Position numbers and translations under genes: made by a program. From contig JAZGUH010000053.1 of the NCBI GenBank assembly GCA_037893225.1, positions 1 through 64,000 on the forward strand: DNA of 64,000 nucleotides. Reading direction: 5' to 3'. Source of the stretch: Hippasteria phrygiana. Taxonomy: Eukaryota; Echinodermata; Asteroidea; Valvatida; Goniasteridae. This document shows, piece by piece, positions 23,477 to 37,600 of this stretch. The notes beneath the pieces are model-generated. The model saw nothing but the letters and a program-made list of their open reading frames with translations. It was not told the origin of the DNA and searched no databases. Each line of letters opens with the position of its first letter. Position 1 is the first letter of the stretch.

Positions 23477-24120
23477 TTTGAGTACATCAGCCAAAAATGT
23501 TATATACCGCTCCCTATTTTAAGTCTGAAGGGCAATGGAGGGACCGGGAACCAGTCTATGGGCGAAGTGGCAATTGGGGCGAAGTGGTACGTTGAGGGCG
23601 GCCGGCTAGGGCGATCATGACATCACATGTAACGTACGTATTGTAAGTGAGAGTATCGAAAATCGCCAACACGTGGATGCCTACCACCAGTAGTCAGTAC
23701 CATTAATATAATTGGAGGATTCAGGATTGTCGAGGTTTATGATGGCTTCATTCCATGAAAGCAGTCTCATCGCATATCGGTAGGAATAGGCCTAAACGTT
23801 AGTTCAGTATGACATTGACTCCCTTCGCGTGGCGGACATGCGGCATAGGGAAGTCCAGAATATGAAGGCAAGCTAGGCTAACGTATTACTATTACTAGGC
23901 CTAACTAAACTGTTACTGGAAGTAACCGGACACAAATTTGAAACAGAATTACAATATTTTTACCACACTGTATACACTAATTTTACGCCCATATAGGCCT
24001 AACTTTACTCTTTGTGTTCTTTAATATCTATCTGTCCGGGAGGTTCACGAATTCCTTTCTTAAGCTGCGTTCGCATTGCCATTGCATTGGACTAACTCAT
24101 GAACTAACGTTAGGCATGTT

Positions 24121-24610
24121 CGGTCATGCTATTTAGCGTCAACAAGCGTCAACAAACACGATCAGCGTCAACAAACCGTCAACAAGCTCAAAATGCACAT
24201 TTAACGTTTGGCTTCACAAAAGCTATACTTGTACTTGTATTCAACAAACTCTCGCATATCGTATTATGTAAGAAATTGGGCGAATTCTCATTCACAATCC
24301 CACATAAAAACGAAATTTTATGACGACAAAATCACGATGAATGGGCGCCGCCATCTTTGTTTTCTCTTTTGCGCATGCGCGATTGCACCATGTCCCAGAA
24401 AAACAAGATGCCTGCCGGGGAAAAGCACGCGTTGATGTCGTACTTTTTCGCTTAAAAATCACACATTTTAAGATACTTTTAAAAACTAATGTACTTTTAA
24501 ATAATCATAGGAGCCCACTAAATATTGTGAATAACATGTTTAAGCTTAACACTGCTTTTATAAGTTGTTGACGCTTTGTTGACGCTTGTTGACGCTAATT
24601 AGCATGACCC
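24121..24610. mobile_element. inverted-repeat element with GCGTCAACAA subterminal repeats
   Basis: Terminal inverted repeats of about 35 bases begin GGTCATGCTA and carry tandem GCGTCAACAA units. The flanks share GCATGTT, a likely 7-8 base target duplication that would suit the hAT group. The interior contains GCCGCCATCTT and TGCGCATGCGCG, which match YY1- and NRF1-type promoter motifs. A degraded relative of one end lies at 27738-27800. Confidence 0.7.
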
Positions 24611-25104
24611 GCATGTTAGGGCCTATTGTCAAAAGTTACCGTATGTGATTGTTAACATTCCACTGTGGTTATTCTTCCATGCGTCCGCATTTGAATAACA
24701 CGGCTCGCGGAAAGTCCTTGGCCAGATAAACTATCTAGTGACATGTCCTCTAGACTGTGGTTTTGTAAAACGTGCTAAATTTACATGCATTTCATTGTGT
24801 ATGCCAGCGCCATTTGTGTTTTATTCCGAATCGACATGAAGTGACAATCAAACTCCTGATCATTTCTAGGATATCCCCCATCGTGTAGATCAAAGTGAAA
24901 TAGCAGAAAACAGCAGAAATGCGGCTCAGCATTCGCTAAAGTTAACCAAAGTTTCATGTCATCGTGCGTGCATTCAGTCAGAACTGCAGCTATAGTACAC
25001 AATTCATGGGGCCAAGCGCGCGTCACGTAAGCTCGCAAAATCGTAGAGGCGTGCATTGATCTGCAGACGGCACGTGATCAAAATGTAGGTTTTACTTTAC
25101 CGTG

Positions 25105-25320
25105 GCTGTCTGCACTGGACTTTTCAGCGACGTAAAACCTACCACGTAACTCTTCCGCTACTCGCTTGGGCCTGTAAAACTTACTGCTGCGGAGGGTAAA
25201 ACCGACAATCGACACTTGACAATTTGGCAAGTTTACCGGCTGTCCGCATTGGACTTAATTAGGTTAAGTTGACAACAGTCTCCGTAGGTTTTACCAAAAA
25301 AAGTCCAATGCGGACACGGC
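25105..25320. mobile_element. 216-base inverted-repeat element
   Basis: The left end reads GGCTGTCTGCACTGGACTTTT with GTAAAACCTACC inside. The right end, inverted, reads GCCGTGTCCGCATTGGACTT with GTAAAACCTACGG. It is a non-coding, MITE-like element. Confidence 0.65.
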
Positions 25321-26130
25321 TCTATATGCTTCGCTTGCCGACATTTTTCAGGAAAAAAAACTCAAAAGCAACGTTAAACTTGCAGACTCTTCATCAGTTT
25401 CATACCGAGTATTAGCGCGTGGGGCGACGCGTATTATGACGATACGTTTTTCAACATTAAAAATGGTTTCAAACTGCACTGCTGCAGTTTGTCACAGCAA
25501 TAAAAGACGACTGGGAAGCCAATATTATTTTACTGTATTGACGCAATGTGTGAATAAATATTTTCAATTATAAACTCAATTCGACTAGGCCTTAACCCTA
25601 ACTCCCTAGGGTGTGTGGAAAATCATATTGAAATTGGAGGATTCAGGACTGTTAGGGTTTTAACCTACCGGACAGATAGATAAGGACACAAAGAGTATGT
25701 GTAGACATGAAATTGGCTTCTACAACGAGGTAAAACGTGAAAATAATCCTGTTTTGAGTCAAAGTTTTGAGTCAATCACTGCGAAATCTCGTATCCTGGA
25801 CGTCAGTCGTAGTGCAATGAAGACATCGTCCAACCTGGGCTAGCCTAACGTGAATCAATGTATTTTTTAATTTTTGTTATTTATATTTATTTTACGCAGT
25901 GGCTATTTTTACGGCAGCCGTAACGCGACATAACGTACATGTAACAATGCTATTGTTACGGCATGGTAAAAAAAACGTATATCAGATTTACAACTGCCCA
26001 TCCTGCCAGAGCACTTCGGTAGCTCGATTGGTAGTGGTACAGCGTTGGTTTTGATAGCTGGGGACCCTGGATCAAATCCATGCCGCGTGGTCCGATTTAA
26101 AAAAAATAAAAACATATTTGAAAAGATTTC

Positions 26131-26713
26131 TCAAAGGGACACATTGCTTTGGATTTTGCAATTTGGGCTTATAAAACTGAAATGGATATGGTTGGGAAGC
26201 TTTTTTAAAAGTAGAATATAAAGATTCACATAACTATCCCTTCAAATTGCGTGGTTTTTGTTAAATTTCGTGACAAATAACGGTCCGCCATTTTGTAGAA
26301 CCAAATTTTTGACTCCACAAAATGGCGGACCGTGTTCACCAGTCGTATTTACAGTCGCAGCTCATGGTTGAAGTACGTTCTGTTGATCAATTTTGATATA
26401 CTGTGGCACGGCGCGCAGCACTGGCGATATGTGTCGCGAGGTAGAGAATGGTACCTGGCGATCATCTGATAGGTTTACAAGGCCACTGGCTGCGGCGCCA
26501 GCCTCAAGACTCTTACATTGTATTTTGCGCATTATTTAGACGGTGGTATTTACTACTGAAAATAAGTCTGTTTCGCGGGTCAGATTTTTGTTTTGTAATC
26601 ACTAATTACAACACATTATACGTGTTTTTTTGCATGAACAACTCTTATAAAAGATAAGGAACATTTCCAAACAGCAACATTTCAGGACATTTGAAGGCAA
26701 CGTGTCCCTTTAA
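26131..26713. mobile_element. TTAA-flanked inverted-repeat element, copy 2
   Basis: A full-length relative of 21690-22271. The left flank reads TCAA instead of TTAA; the right end keeps CCCTTTAA. The GGTCCGCCATTTTGT hairpin is conserved. Adjacent foldback DNA follows at 26779. Confidence 0.8.
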
Positions 26714-26778
26714 GTTTTAGGTTTTTAATCAAATAGTTATTTTTATTTAAGTACATTAAATTTTCTTCCCTTTGATTT

Positions 26779-27257
26779 GAATGGTTTTGAGAATTTTTTT
26801 TAAAGGTAAATAAAGTCCGAGAACCATTTGGTTGATAGTCTGGTAGGTTCCAACAGCAAACATCGTGACGTTGTATACCATTATGTCGGGGAACTAGGCA
26901 GTTCCGTAACGACGGCTGCTGTAACAATAGCCACTGCATAATTTTAACGCAGTAGTACTAGTGGCTATTGTTATGGCAGTCTGGTAGGTTCCAACAGCAA
27001 ACATCGTGACGTTGTATACCATTATGTCGGGGAACTAGGCAGTTCCGTAACGACGGCTGCTGTAACAATAGCCACTGCATAATTTTAACGCAGTAGTACT
27101 AGTGGCTATTGTTACGGCAGCCATCGTTACGGAACTGTCTAGTTCCCTGATTTAATGGTATTCAACGTCACGATGTTTTGCTGTTGGAACCAGACTATCG
27201 ACCAAATGTTCTCAGACTTTATTATTTCCCTTTAAAAAAAATTCTCCAAAACCACTC
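26779..27257. mobile_element. large foldback element with an internal 141-base tandem duplication
   Basis: Outer arms are inverted copies (GGTTTTGAGAATTTTTTTTA ... CTCAGACTTTATTATTTCCC side). The left arm contains a 141-base unit repeated almost exactly, starting at 26838 and 26979 (GTCTGGTAGGTTCCAACAGC). The centre is GCCACTGCATAATTTTAACG, a smaller hairpin. It has no protein. The TGGCTATTGTTACGGCAG core also occurs degenerated at about 25900-25965. Confidence 0.8.
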
Positions 27258-27259
27258 AA

Positions 27260-28546
27260 GGCAAGAGTTCCGTATATGGCCATCACGGAATCGCTACCAA
27301 ACAACAAATTTCACCTCGCCTTGTGTCTTCAGGCGATATTTTGAGTGTACATATCGTTCGTACATTCAATCATGTAGGCAGCCATATTGAAGCATCAGGA
27401 AGTACACGTGTGATTTCACGCAATGAATAAACAACACCTTGAGTTTCTACTATTTTTTTAATTGAGGGAGGGGAGCAACATGTAGTATAGATGGACAATC
27501 CGAGAGGGACGTCTTTTGCACATTGTGCCACGGCACATGCACCTTGTTCCGTTGGCAAACCAAAGGAATCTATGTTCTTGTCCTCGGGAGTCGGTTTTTG
27601 TTAAAATCGGTCCTTCTTTCCCGAAGGGTAGAAATATTCCTCAACAAAATGTAATAGCCACTGCGTAATTTTAATTAGGCCTAATACATGTCATGTACAT
27701 AGCGTAACATTTACTTACTACGTTGTGCAATTTCATGTATTTAGCGTCGGCAAGTGTCAACCCTCAACAGGTGTTAACAAGCATCAACAAATTAAATATG
27801 AAAGTTTAGGCGTAAACAATTATTTCACAATGTCATTTAAAAAAGGGCGATAGTGTAGTGCTTTCCTATATAAGGTAACAAAATTCACTTTTAGGTTATT
27901 GGAATTGCCAAACTAAACCAACATCCTGGTAGGCCCTATGCCATAGATAAAGGACAGGGTTTTAGTTTTTGAGGGAAATTTTTGGGTAAAGCGACAATGA
28001 AGACGACAAAGGCCGCGTGCTGCAGTTCCGAAGTGACTCTATTAGTAGTCACAACATACCGCACAGGTGGACTCCACACAACATGCAATGCCATGCAACG
28101 ACTTTCCAAGGTCGCTTTTTAAGTTAAATACATGTAGTTCGCCATATGAATTTCAAAAGTATTATCAAGCAGACCGTTGTCCGTCAAAACAAAAACAGGC
28201 ACGATATTTCTTTTAGGAAAAGTCTAGTAGAGACTTTATTTCCCTCCAGCAATTCCCCCCCCCCCCCCCCCCCCCACCAACAAAATTGAATGATCTGAAT
28301 TCATTAGGCCAGGCATGCTGTGGCTGGCCCATGCAGATTCACAACGGTTGCTTATTGCTATGGCCATCAGCTGTCCGCATGGGGTTAAGTATAAACTGAA
28401 AGTTAATACCTGTGTACAAAAGGCATAGCTACCTTTTCTTGCACTTAGTCCATGTAATATTAATCATGATTGAATCTTTTTAGGGTTAGCTAAATGAAAT
28501 TTTTATCACATTATGTAGTTTTTAAATTTCCCTCACAAATGTTCAG
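27260..28546. other. region upstream of the first identified UTP14 exon
   Basis: It holds repeat debris, a C run at about 28256-28275, and no certain exon. The 5' exon and promoter of UTP14 may lie here or further upstream. An in-frame ATG at 28539, just before the first splice acceptor, would allow an unspliced start. Confidence 0.4.
27738..27800 (+). repeat. degraded GCGTCAACAA-type terminal repeat
   Basis: ATTTAGCGTCGGCAAGTGTCAACC resembles the left end of the element at 24121. No matching right end was found nearby. Confidence 0.45.
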
Positions 28547-28634
28547 GTCTTTTGATGGTAGTGAGCACAAAATTGAGTCTGACAGCAGCGATGAACATGA
28601 TGAAGATAATGACACTGAAGGGAAAGAACAAGTG
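28547..28634 (+). CDS. UTP14: UTP14 exon (first identified)
   Basis: Acceptor TGTTCAG, donor GTG|GTAAGA, ending in phase 0. Encodes the acidic stretch [20 protein letters not shown], a typical UTP14 N-terminal composition. Confidence 0.85.
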
Positions 28635-31600
28635 GTAAGAATCACTTTTTCATTTGTTAATGAAGTATTTATTAATGATTTAGTACAATGCAAACTACTT
28701 GCAGCCAACGCGTAGCCAACTTCACGTCTTGAAAAAAGACTAAAGCCCAGTGTTATGGCAGTTGTTGCATAAACTCCTTGTGTGTGGAAAATCATATTAA
28801 AATTGGAGGATTCAGGACTGTTAGGGTTAAGGCAAACCGCTATAGCGTACGTGTGTTGCATTGTACTTTGCCTTTTGGTGTTGTCGGCTCTTACATGTAC
28901 TAGTCAACAATGGTGAAACAGAAACAATGTAAATGTCGTACTCCCGCCAACTACCCAATGATTGGAGCCTTGTATTTAGAAGATGAACTTTGTGCAGACA
29001 ACACACCTGTGCTGTTTTAGTAATGTCATCAGACACAAAGTTACAATGAAAAGGCCTTTGTTCAGCTGAACATTCCTGACAAATCAACTGTGATGGATAC
29101 ATCTTGATTTTTACTTCAAATAACAGAGTAAAAGGTGTCTCAAACTTTGTCGTGTTTTCTGGCCATCAGCGAACTTGGAATGCACTTGGGGCCATCTTTT
29201 AATTTCACTCTGTCCACCTGGCTGTATACGTGTACAAAATATATATGTAAAATGCTGTGTGTTATGTAGCCAATGTATCGTGGGTATTATAAGAAATCAG
29301 GGATTCCCTAAAATAGCTTTTGTCAAATGAGGGCTAACAGTGTCTTTTGCGGGCTGCAGCTTGTAAAATAACTTATTCATGAAATTAATTTCAAGTATGT
29401 ACATGTACATGTAGGCTATTCTGATTTCAGATGGTACATACATATATATCATTCGATTCAGTTAAATTCAATGGAGAATTTACTAAATATTTTGAATTAT
29501 GACATCGAACCCAGGTCATCAGTTTGAAACAATACACACTACAAAAAGTGTTTTTTATGATTAATTTGAAATTGAACTTGAAAACATTGAAAACTCTGAC
29601 CCGATCCCAAACACTTTGCATTTGACAATAAACAAATGCTGATCTCTATTTATTTTCAAAGTGAACAAAGAAACTGGCAGGAGCGGGATTCGAACCTGCA
29701 ACCTCTGGGTTACCGTCCCGGCACTCTACCAACTAAGCTAGATCTTGCCCTATGTTGGCGGTCTCCCAAATTGTCAGTATCTTTGTTCGGGTGGGCGCTA
29801 GTCAGAAGTCATCAACCTAGAATGCCGTATAGCCAGGGATCACACCCAATTTTACGATACAACCTGGGAAGAGACATTTTTGGGATCACTCAATGAGGAT
29901 ACGACTTTTTAACTTATAATTTGTCAAACAATCCACAAGGGAAACTGACTAGGTAAATTTGAATACATTTCAAAGTGAACAAAGAAACTGGCAGGAGCGG
30001 GATTCGAACCTGCGACCTCCGGGTTACCGTACCGGCGCTCTACCAACTGATGTTAAGTTATAAATAAATCATTATTAAATGCTGGAAAGATGCAGATTGA
30101 TCGATAATTCATACGTATGTATGTACATGTACAAATACTTAAGAACGTTCCTTCCCGCATTCGGTCGACCGGTCTATGGAGTTTGTGCGCAGGCTTAAAT
30201 GTGACCTAACCCAAATTTTCCCTATTAGTTATGCGTTATGGTGACCGTGAAATGTCGCCCTAAAGCACCCGGTCGCCCTATAATTAAAGAAAAACGGTAA
30301 ACGGTCTCCCTATGTTCGAAAACGTCATAATATATATATATATATATATATATTAAAAAAACAGCCGTTTGATGTGCCAGCTTGGTGAAAAAAAGCAACA
30401 GATTGTCAAAATAAGTTGTTCAAAATTGTAAAAGTTAAGTTTAGTTGCATTTCTACTACAGAGTTGTGGTTTGTGGAATTTTCAGGTGTTCACAAAAGAC
30501 TCTTTTGTTTCTTTTCCTTGCCCCACTCCTCTGGATCACCAATGACAATAATAACTTGCTGGGTTGTTTTTGTTTGCATTATCTTATTACTGATAAAGAA
30601 GAGACAGAAATAAGGTAGTTTCACCGGGGCCCCTGAACATGGATAGGGAAAAAGCACAAAAAATGGCTGAACGGCAAAGTTTACTTGCGGCAAATTTCAG
30701 GGATTTCTGCTGCATTTTACAAAATGGAAATAAATATATGCTGGGCCATTTTTTTAAAGTATGTTTAAAACTGCCGTCGTCTTGGATCATTATCAACGTC
30801 CAGGCCCCAAGGCAGTTTTAAGCGTACAAAATCCCATTTACAAATCCTTTGTAGCAAAAGCTCTCATGTGCTGTATTGTGTGTTTTTTCCTCTGCTACAT
30901 TGTATAACAGGTTACAGCTGAAGAAAACAAGTGCCATACAGTACTTTTAGAGGCTATTGCTACCCTGGACAGAGCAGAAAGGTATGTTTACCTACACTTG
31001 CAAAAAGATATATTTTACAACTGGTATTATTGACAAGCCATGCACATTCAGTCATTGTCAGTTGATATTTTGTTAAAATGCCCTTAAATTCACATACATG
31101 TAGTACAATGTACAATGTAGTTGAATTCTTAAGTTATTCCAACCCTTCCACATTCATGCTCAATGTGACACAGTTGTATAATTTAGTGTAGACGGACCTA
31201 CATGTACATATATATATGCTTGTCACTAATCGTATCATCCATTTGCCTTTTCTTTTAAACATGTTAAATCCTGTTTTCGTTGATTGACCTTGCATGTACA
31301 TGTAATTGTTGAATAAATTTCAGAAAACGTTTGCAGAAAAAACGCTTTGGTTTCCACGTGTCCGAGTCCACGAGGTTGAGGGAAATGATCGCGCTATGGC
31401 CAGCCCGGTCCGCACGTGTAACCATGCACGCAGCACACATGCACGATCATATGAGGGGAGTTTATTGTATTAAGTTGAACAGGCAACACTACTCCCTCTA
31501 GACCATTGCTAAACCGCACACATGGCTTAGCCGGCTTTTGGGTTTTTTGGGGGGGTTCAGGTTACTGTAGTAAGAGCTTGTTTGTAAGAGCTTGAATTGA

Positions 31601-34600
31601 CTGGTTCCCGCCCCCAGTGAGAAAGAAGAAAAATAATGCACGGACGGGAACCAGTCTGCTTGGGGAATCAAGGTTTTGTGAAGGTGGGTGCAATCCGGCC
31701 GGCTGGCTGGCGCGATCGCGACGGCCAACTACAATGTACCAGCGCGATCGAAAAGCGCCGTTTTTAGGATCCGGCAACGGTTACAGGTACTGATAGGGCT
31801 TGGTTTGGCAAGAAGGGCACAACGGCCAAAGTATTAATGAGGCACAGCAAAACTGGCCGTGAATAGTGCATTTTTACAAGGGGCATCACGGCAACTAAAA
31901 GGGCATCGACGGCACTGGCCGCCGTGACTGCCGTGAATTGCGAACCCTGCGAATAACCTTTGACGTGGACTACATTTACTTTGAGATACCAACCTGGCTT
32001 ATTATAGTTTTTCTAAAACATCTCAAATTTTGTTTGATTAACAGGCCAAAAATAATGGAGCGGTCAGAAGCAAGTGGAAAAGTGTCTGAATTCAACTTTA
32101 GTCGCTCAGACGGTAGGTGAATTGTCTTTACTGTATACATGTACATCCAAAATATTGTGATGATCAGTTCACGTTAGGATAATATTTGCCTTCAATGTTT
32201 CTCAAAATATATAAAATCAACTAAAAAAAATTCTTTTTGAAAGTGACACAAAGTTTTATTTCATTTTATTTGTTCTGTACACTAGGTGTCCCATTCAGTT
32301 CTGATTAGCACTGATCTTCCATGGGTCCTAACAGAAATATTGTACTCTTGGTACATGTAGTAGTGTTGTTGGTCTCGATACTGGATGGTTTTCCCTTTTT
32401 GGAAAATTCTTTTCGTCTTTTTTTTACCTCTAGGTCAAAGAGTATGGGGTCAAAGTCAGCAAAACTCTGATGGGGGGGGGGATTTTTTTTTTATTTGTTT
32501 CAATCATGATGTGCATAGTTCAACAGCCGTAGAGATATGGACTACATGTACATTGTATTTATGGTGGAAGTAAAATGGACAAAGAAAAAACTGGCAAGTA
32601 CTAAATCGTAAAAACAACATAAGAATAAATCTTACAATTGTCTTATTTTTTTGGTTGCTTTTCATTAAAAGCAAGTCATACATGTAACAAGATACTGCAT
32701 TCCAATATTTTCATGCTGTTGTTCAAAAAACATTTAGAGGGGTGATACTTTCCCTGTACTTCTGTATTCCATACAATGTATGTGTATAGTTATGAGTGAT
32801 GGACCATGCAGATATCTCTGGAATAATGTGACAAATAATGGCATTTCTTCACTGAAAGATCGTAATCACCGGCTGAGACCCCATTTCCACATTTCACCAT
32901 TTTACTGTTGAAAAATGCAACAAACAAAACCTCAAATCACTATTGCAAAGTGGCCTTTTACATTTGGCTGATAGAAATAGGCGTTAATACTGTGAATGTT
33001 GGGCTTTGGATCTCATCTGTAGTACATGCTTCATGCATGGAACAAGGTCCCCGGGACTGGCCAAATTGTATCCAGACTTTACATGTGCATAAGTGGAGAG
33101 CAAAGACAAAGAGTGAAAGAGATTTGGGCACAAACTTGTTTGTTATGTTTGTTCTTTATTATAGTGCTGTGTGATCACTAGTACCTGTGATAATTTCATT
33201 TGATGTTTTTGCATATCTGTAGGTAATTGTCAAGCTGTGCAGATGACTGAGTTGATAAATTCTCTTGCACATACACCAAGTCATTCAGAGCTCAAGAAAC
33301 AACTTAGTAAGGTCCGCACAAATAAGAAAGCTCTGAATGCACCACTGCATAAACATGATGCAGAAAAGGTAAGTACATGTATGCACTGGTTTCTGCAACT
33401 AAACACCTCACAAAAAGTATCAAAACACTTGAATCAGACCCCATCATTTGAAAATTATAACCGCGTAATAAAAATGAATGGTCCCTTTGAATTCCCGAGC
33501 ATTTTGATACCTCACATGTTATGATCGGACATCAGTTACCGGAGTAATAATCATTTGAATGATCAAAGGTCAAATTGTAAAGTGACAGTTAAATCTATTC
33601 AGCCGATTAACTGCCTTTATTCTTCGCGGAGAGCCAATGCTGAACCTCCTTTCAAAAGCGTGCCATTTTCGTGTGACGTTGTCCACATTAAGTGTCATTT
33701 TTAAAATTTGACTTGTGAACATTCAAACATCCATAACTCTAACAATTGATGTCGTATCATAACAAAGTGTCAAAATGCTCGGACAAAATTTGGAATTCAA
33801 AGGGACCTTTTATTTTTATTAGTTATATTTTTCAAAAGATGGGGTCTGATTCAAGTGTTTCGATACTTTTTGTGAGGTGGTGTTTATATGGCTACTACAC
33901 AACCTAATGCCAATTGGTTTAAGAAGTCAACATTTTGTCCAATTGGTTTTCCCAGTTTCTTTTTCTGGCATGCTTGAAAAAGAAAGTAGTTTTTATTTGG
34001 TTTGTGCAATGCCAAAAATTACCTTTTTTTTTTTAAGAAAAAAAATTAAATTAAGATTTTTTTCTAGCGAGTTACACAATAAAACTTCTTGTCAGCGTTT
34101 CTTGATTAAAGAAAACCTAAATCAAAGGATTTCTTAATTTCTTAAATCAAGAATTTCTTATTTGAAGAAAACCAGGAGAATTTTTTGTTCTGGTGTTGCT
34201 TTAAAAATGTTCTCATTGGAGATTTTATTTCTTATATAATTTCTAAAATTAAGAAACAAAAGTTAGAAATATTTTCTAGGGAGTTACACAAGAAAATGCT
34301 GTAACTGTTCTTAAATCTAAAGAAAAAAAATCTGAAACTGTTTAAGAATATCAGTTGTGATTTCTTGATTATACTAAGAAATATTTTCTTGGATGAAAAC
34401 AAATTATTTCTTAATGAAATATGTTCTAATCAGATTTTTATCTGCATTCAATAAAATGTTCTGAAAATAAGAATTTTTTCTTTATTGAATAATGCATCGA
34501 CAAGGAACACTTGGAAAAAATAATTTTCTTGAAGAGCTAAAGATTTTAAATATTTAAAGAAATATATTTTAGCTGATAACCAGATTTTCTTGATTATTTT

Positions 34601-37600
34601 CTTAAAACAACACATAAATGTAGAGGGGTGATGAAGCAGGGTGACAGTCAACCTCAGGGGCTGGGATAGAAGGCAGGCAGGTTCAAGGGTTAAAGTGGAG
34701 ATGGACAGTTGTTTCAGTTTTCCCCCCATTTATTCTCTGCCCCACCTGATGACTGACTGCTGGGCCAAGGGACCGCCTGTGAAAATTACACAAAATTCCT
34801 TGTGGAGACAACCTAACCCATAGAATTGCCCTGTGGAGACCTATTCAGTCCCTTTGTCTCTATTGTTTTCATGTCTCCACAGGGTACGGTATATCTCTCT
34901 ACACACACACAAGTGTGTAAACACCGGCAATCGCGGGCCTCCCATTGTTCCTCTTTTGTTTATACTCTGTAACTTTTTCGGAAGGCCTCCCATATGTTTT
35001 GTACACAATTTTCAATCGTGGACCTTGACTCAATCGTGGACCTTGACAAAATATTTGTGACAGAAATTGTAAGGATGATTGTTTTTGGGGGGAGTTTCTA
35101 ATTTTGTTGAAAGCTTTAAGCTTTTAAATTCATTTTTCTCAAAATGCTATTTTGGACATAAAAGTAGCCAGTTCTGGTTTTAAGCCTTTATGTATAGCTA
35201 TATGTTTTCTCATCTTTTTTTTAGTTTTGTAGGAAAGATTTGTTTCAAAGGAAAGTTTTTGTTTCATATTTCAGAACTAATGTTGAAGTGAGCAAACTTT
35301 TTATGAGAAAGATTTTTTCAGATCTCAGAAACAACTTCTAAAAAAAACTGGCTTGTAAAATCAGTCTTATCCTATCCTTTTAATTAAGCTGGGATCAACT
35401 ATGAAATTGCAACGGATATTTTCATTGCAAGTGTTTCACTGGTCTGCCCAACTTGGTTCCTCCTGTTAGGATGTTTGAGCATGAAACTCGGCTTTCCGCT
35501 TACAAAAAACTATGCCAATAGCTTTTACCCTCATCTTGCCATTCGGTATGGCAGAAGCACAATAGATCCTGCAGTGCCAAGTGCTGGTGCCATGCCAAAT
35601 TTTATTTGTCGAACCTACTGTAATGGTGCCAAACATCGTGCTTCTGCCTTCCCAAACTAAAAAACCTAATTTGAGTTTGGCACGGCAAGAGCACGACATT
35701 TAACGCAGGCCTTATCCGCTCAAACACCAAGTGGGCAAACTTGAATCCTGTTTAATTATTGCAGTGGACATTGTTACTGATGAAAGATACGTTTGTTTCT
35801 ACTTGATGTAAATACAAGCTCTGTATCATGGTTTTTTTGCCTACAGATTGTTGAAGAGTTAAGTATGCAGTGATCTAGAACCTTTAACCCCTTGCGTACG
35901 GTTGACAAAAATATGTGCAGATTGAAAATTGCCACCTGGCCGGTTGATGTCTATATACACGCCAATTTTCAATCCATTATTGGGGTATTGTGTATGTTAT
36001 GCTTGGCTGCACAAACCTCGTTTCCGTTTCACTTGGCTGCATAACCCGGCCTGGTGCCCCGTCGCCCCCATGAAATACCCAGTATTACTGGGTTCAAGGG
36101 GTTAAAAGAGCAATTTGTAAATATGTGTAACAGAACCCCAGTGCAATAAAAGATACATGTAGAAATGTGATCAGTTTTAATACTTTTACAGGTTCAACGG
36201 TCAGTTGCTTATGATGCTGCTGTGACAGAAGTTTCCAAATGGGATCAGGTGGTACAGACAAACAGGAAAGCTGAACACCTGTCTTTTCCTCTACACCAGC
36301 CAGTGATTGGTCTTCAGTCCACTAATCAATTTGTTAAACATTTCAAGGTTTGTATATATGGACATTGTACTGATGTAATCAGAGCATGCTTTGCTGTCGG
36401 TGGTAATTATCACTTCACACTAGAACAGAAAATGAGGGTCCAGTGTGATGATGTAAAATTACTATTACAAAATTTAAAATCCAAGTAGTGTGATAACTAC
36501 ACGTACATGTATACATGTATGTGTATATCAAGGTCCACAATCAGTGCCATATATTAAAAGATGATGTTAACATTACATGGATAGGCCACATGAAACCATT
36601 CATGGTGGCCTGAAAAAGCCCTTGTTTTTGAAGGTTCACTATACATTTTGTAAATACATGTGCTGAACTTAACCCAAATATGATGTGCAAAGTTAACAAC
36701 AGCATGAATGATTGGCCAGCCACGTTTGCCAGACTTGGTTGGACTCGGCTAACGTTTGTGATTTAATACAAGTGAATTTCTAACAAATTTTTATACCTCC
36801 AGCACATACATGCAAACAGTGTAATCTGATTTTAAAGCTGCTATGTCCATGCTTTTGGAGTGTATCACCCTGAAAACGCTCCTAATTCCTACGGTATAAT
36901 GTACATGTATATCGGTCTTCGCTTGCAGCACATAATAAAACTGAGAGAGACCAAGTAGAATGTACAGTTTATTAAGAACTTTTTTTTCTTAGTTTACTAC
37001 CACAATTTGTTAGTGGGGAAATCCATTGATTATACATTTTCAGTCAAAACATGGACATAGCAACTTCAAGGAGTTTGAACTGTAGTCTTTAGCATTCACT
37101 TTAGCTTAATCCATCACTCTTTGATGTTTGTTGGTTTTTACACAACTCCTGAATGATTAATAGACATGATTGATATATGAACCTTGCTTTTTTCGGCATT
37201 TGTTGATCAATCCATGTTCCTACTGCTCAGGACCCTGGCAGAATGACAAGTTTTTGAACAACTTAATAGGTCGTCCGTTAGCTGTAGCTTTGTGCATGAG
37301 TGCAAATAGTTTAAACATAAAGGTCGGTAAAACTCTATGGTCAACCACGCTCATCTTACCCATAGAGCAACTACTAATGCATATTTCCCCATTTTCCCCC
37401 ATTAGACATGTTAGTCCACACAATAGCCTACCCGCAGTGACCTATGGCATACCCTATGTTGGCTTTCTCTTGTCTCACGAACGTAGGTGGTTACAATATT
37501 TTTCAGCACCATTTTATAATAATTATCGAATGAAAATGTCTCTTGTCTTTTCAATTGACTGAAATTTGCTGAACAGGCACTTCCTGCTAAACCGAACCGA

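Noticed and set aside
36222..36488. UTP14 exon continuing past 36347
   Set aside because: The frame stays open, but conserved UTP14 sequence stops at TTCAAG|GTTTGT and resumes in phase at 42063.
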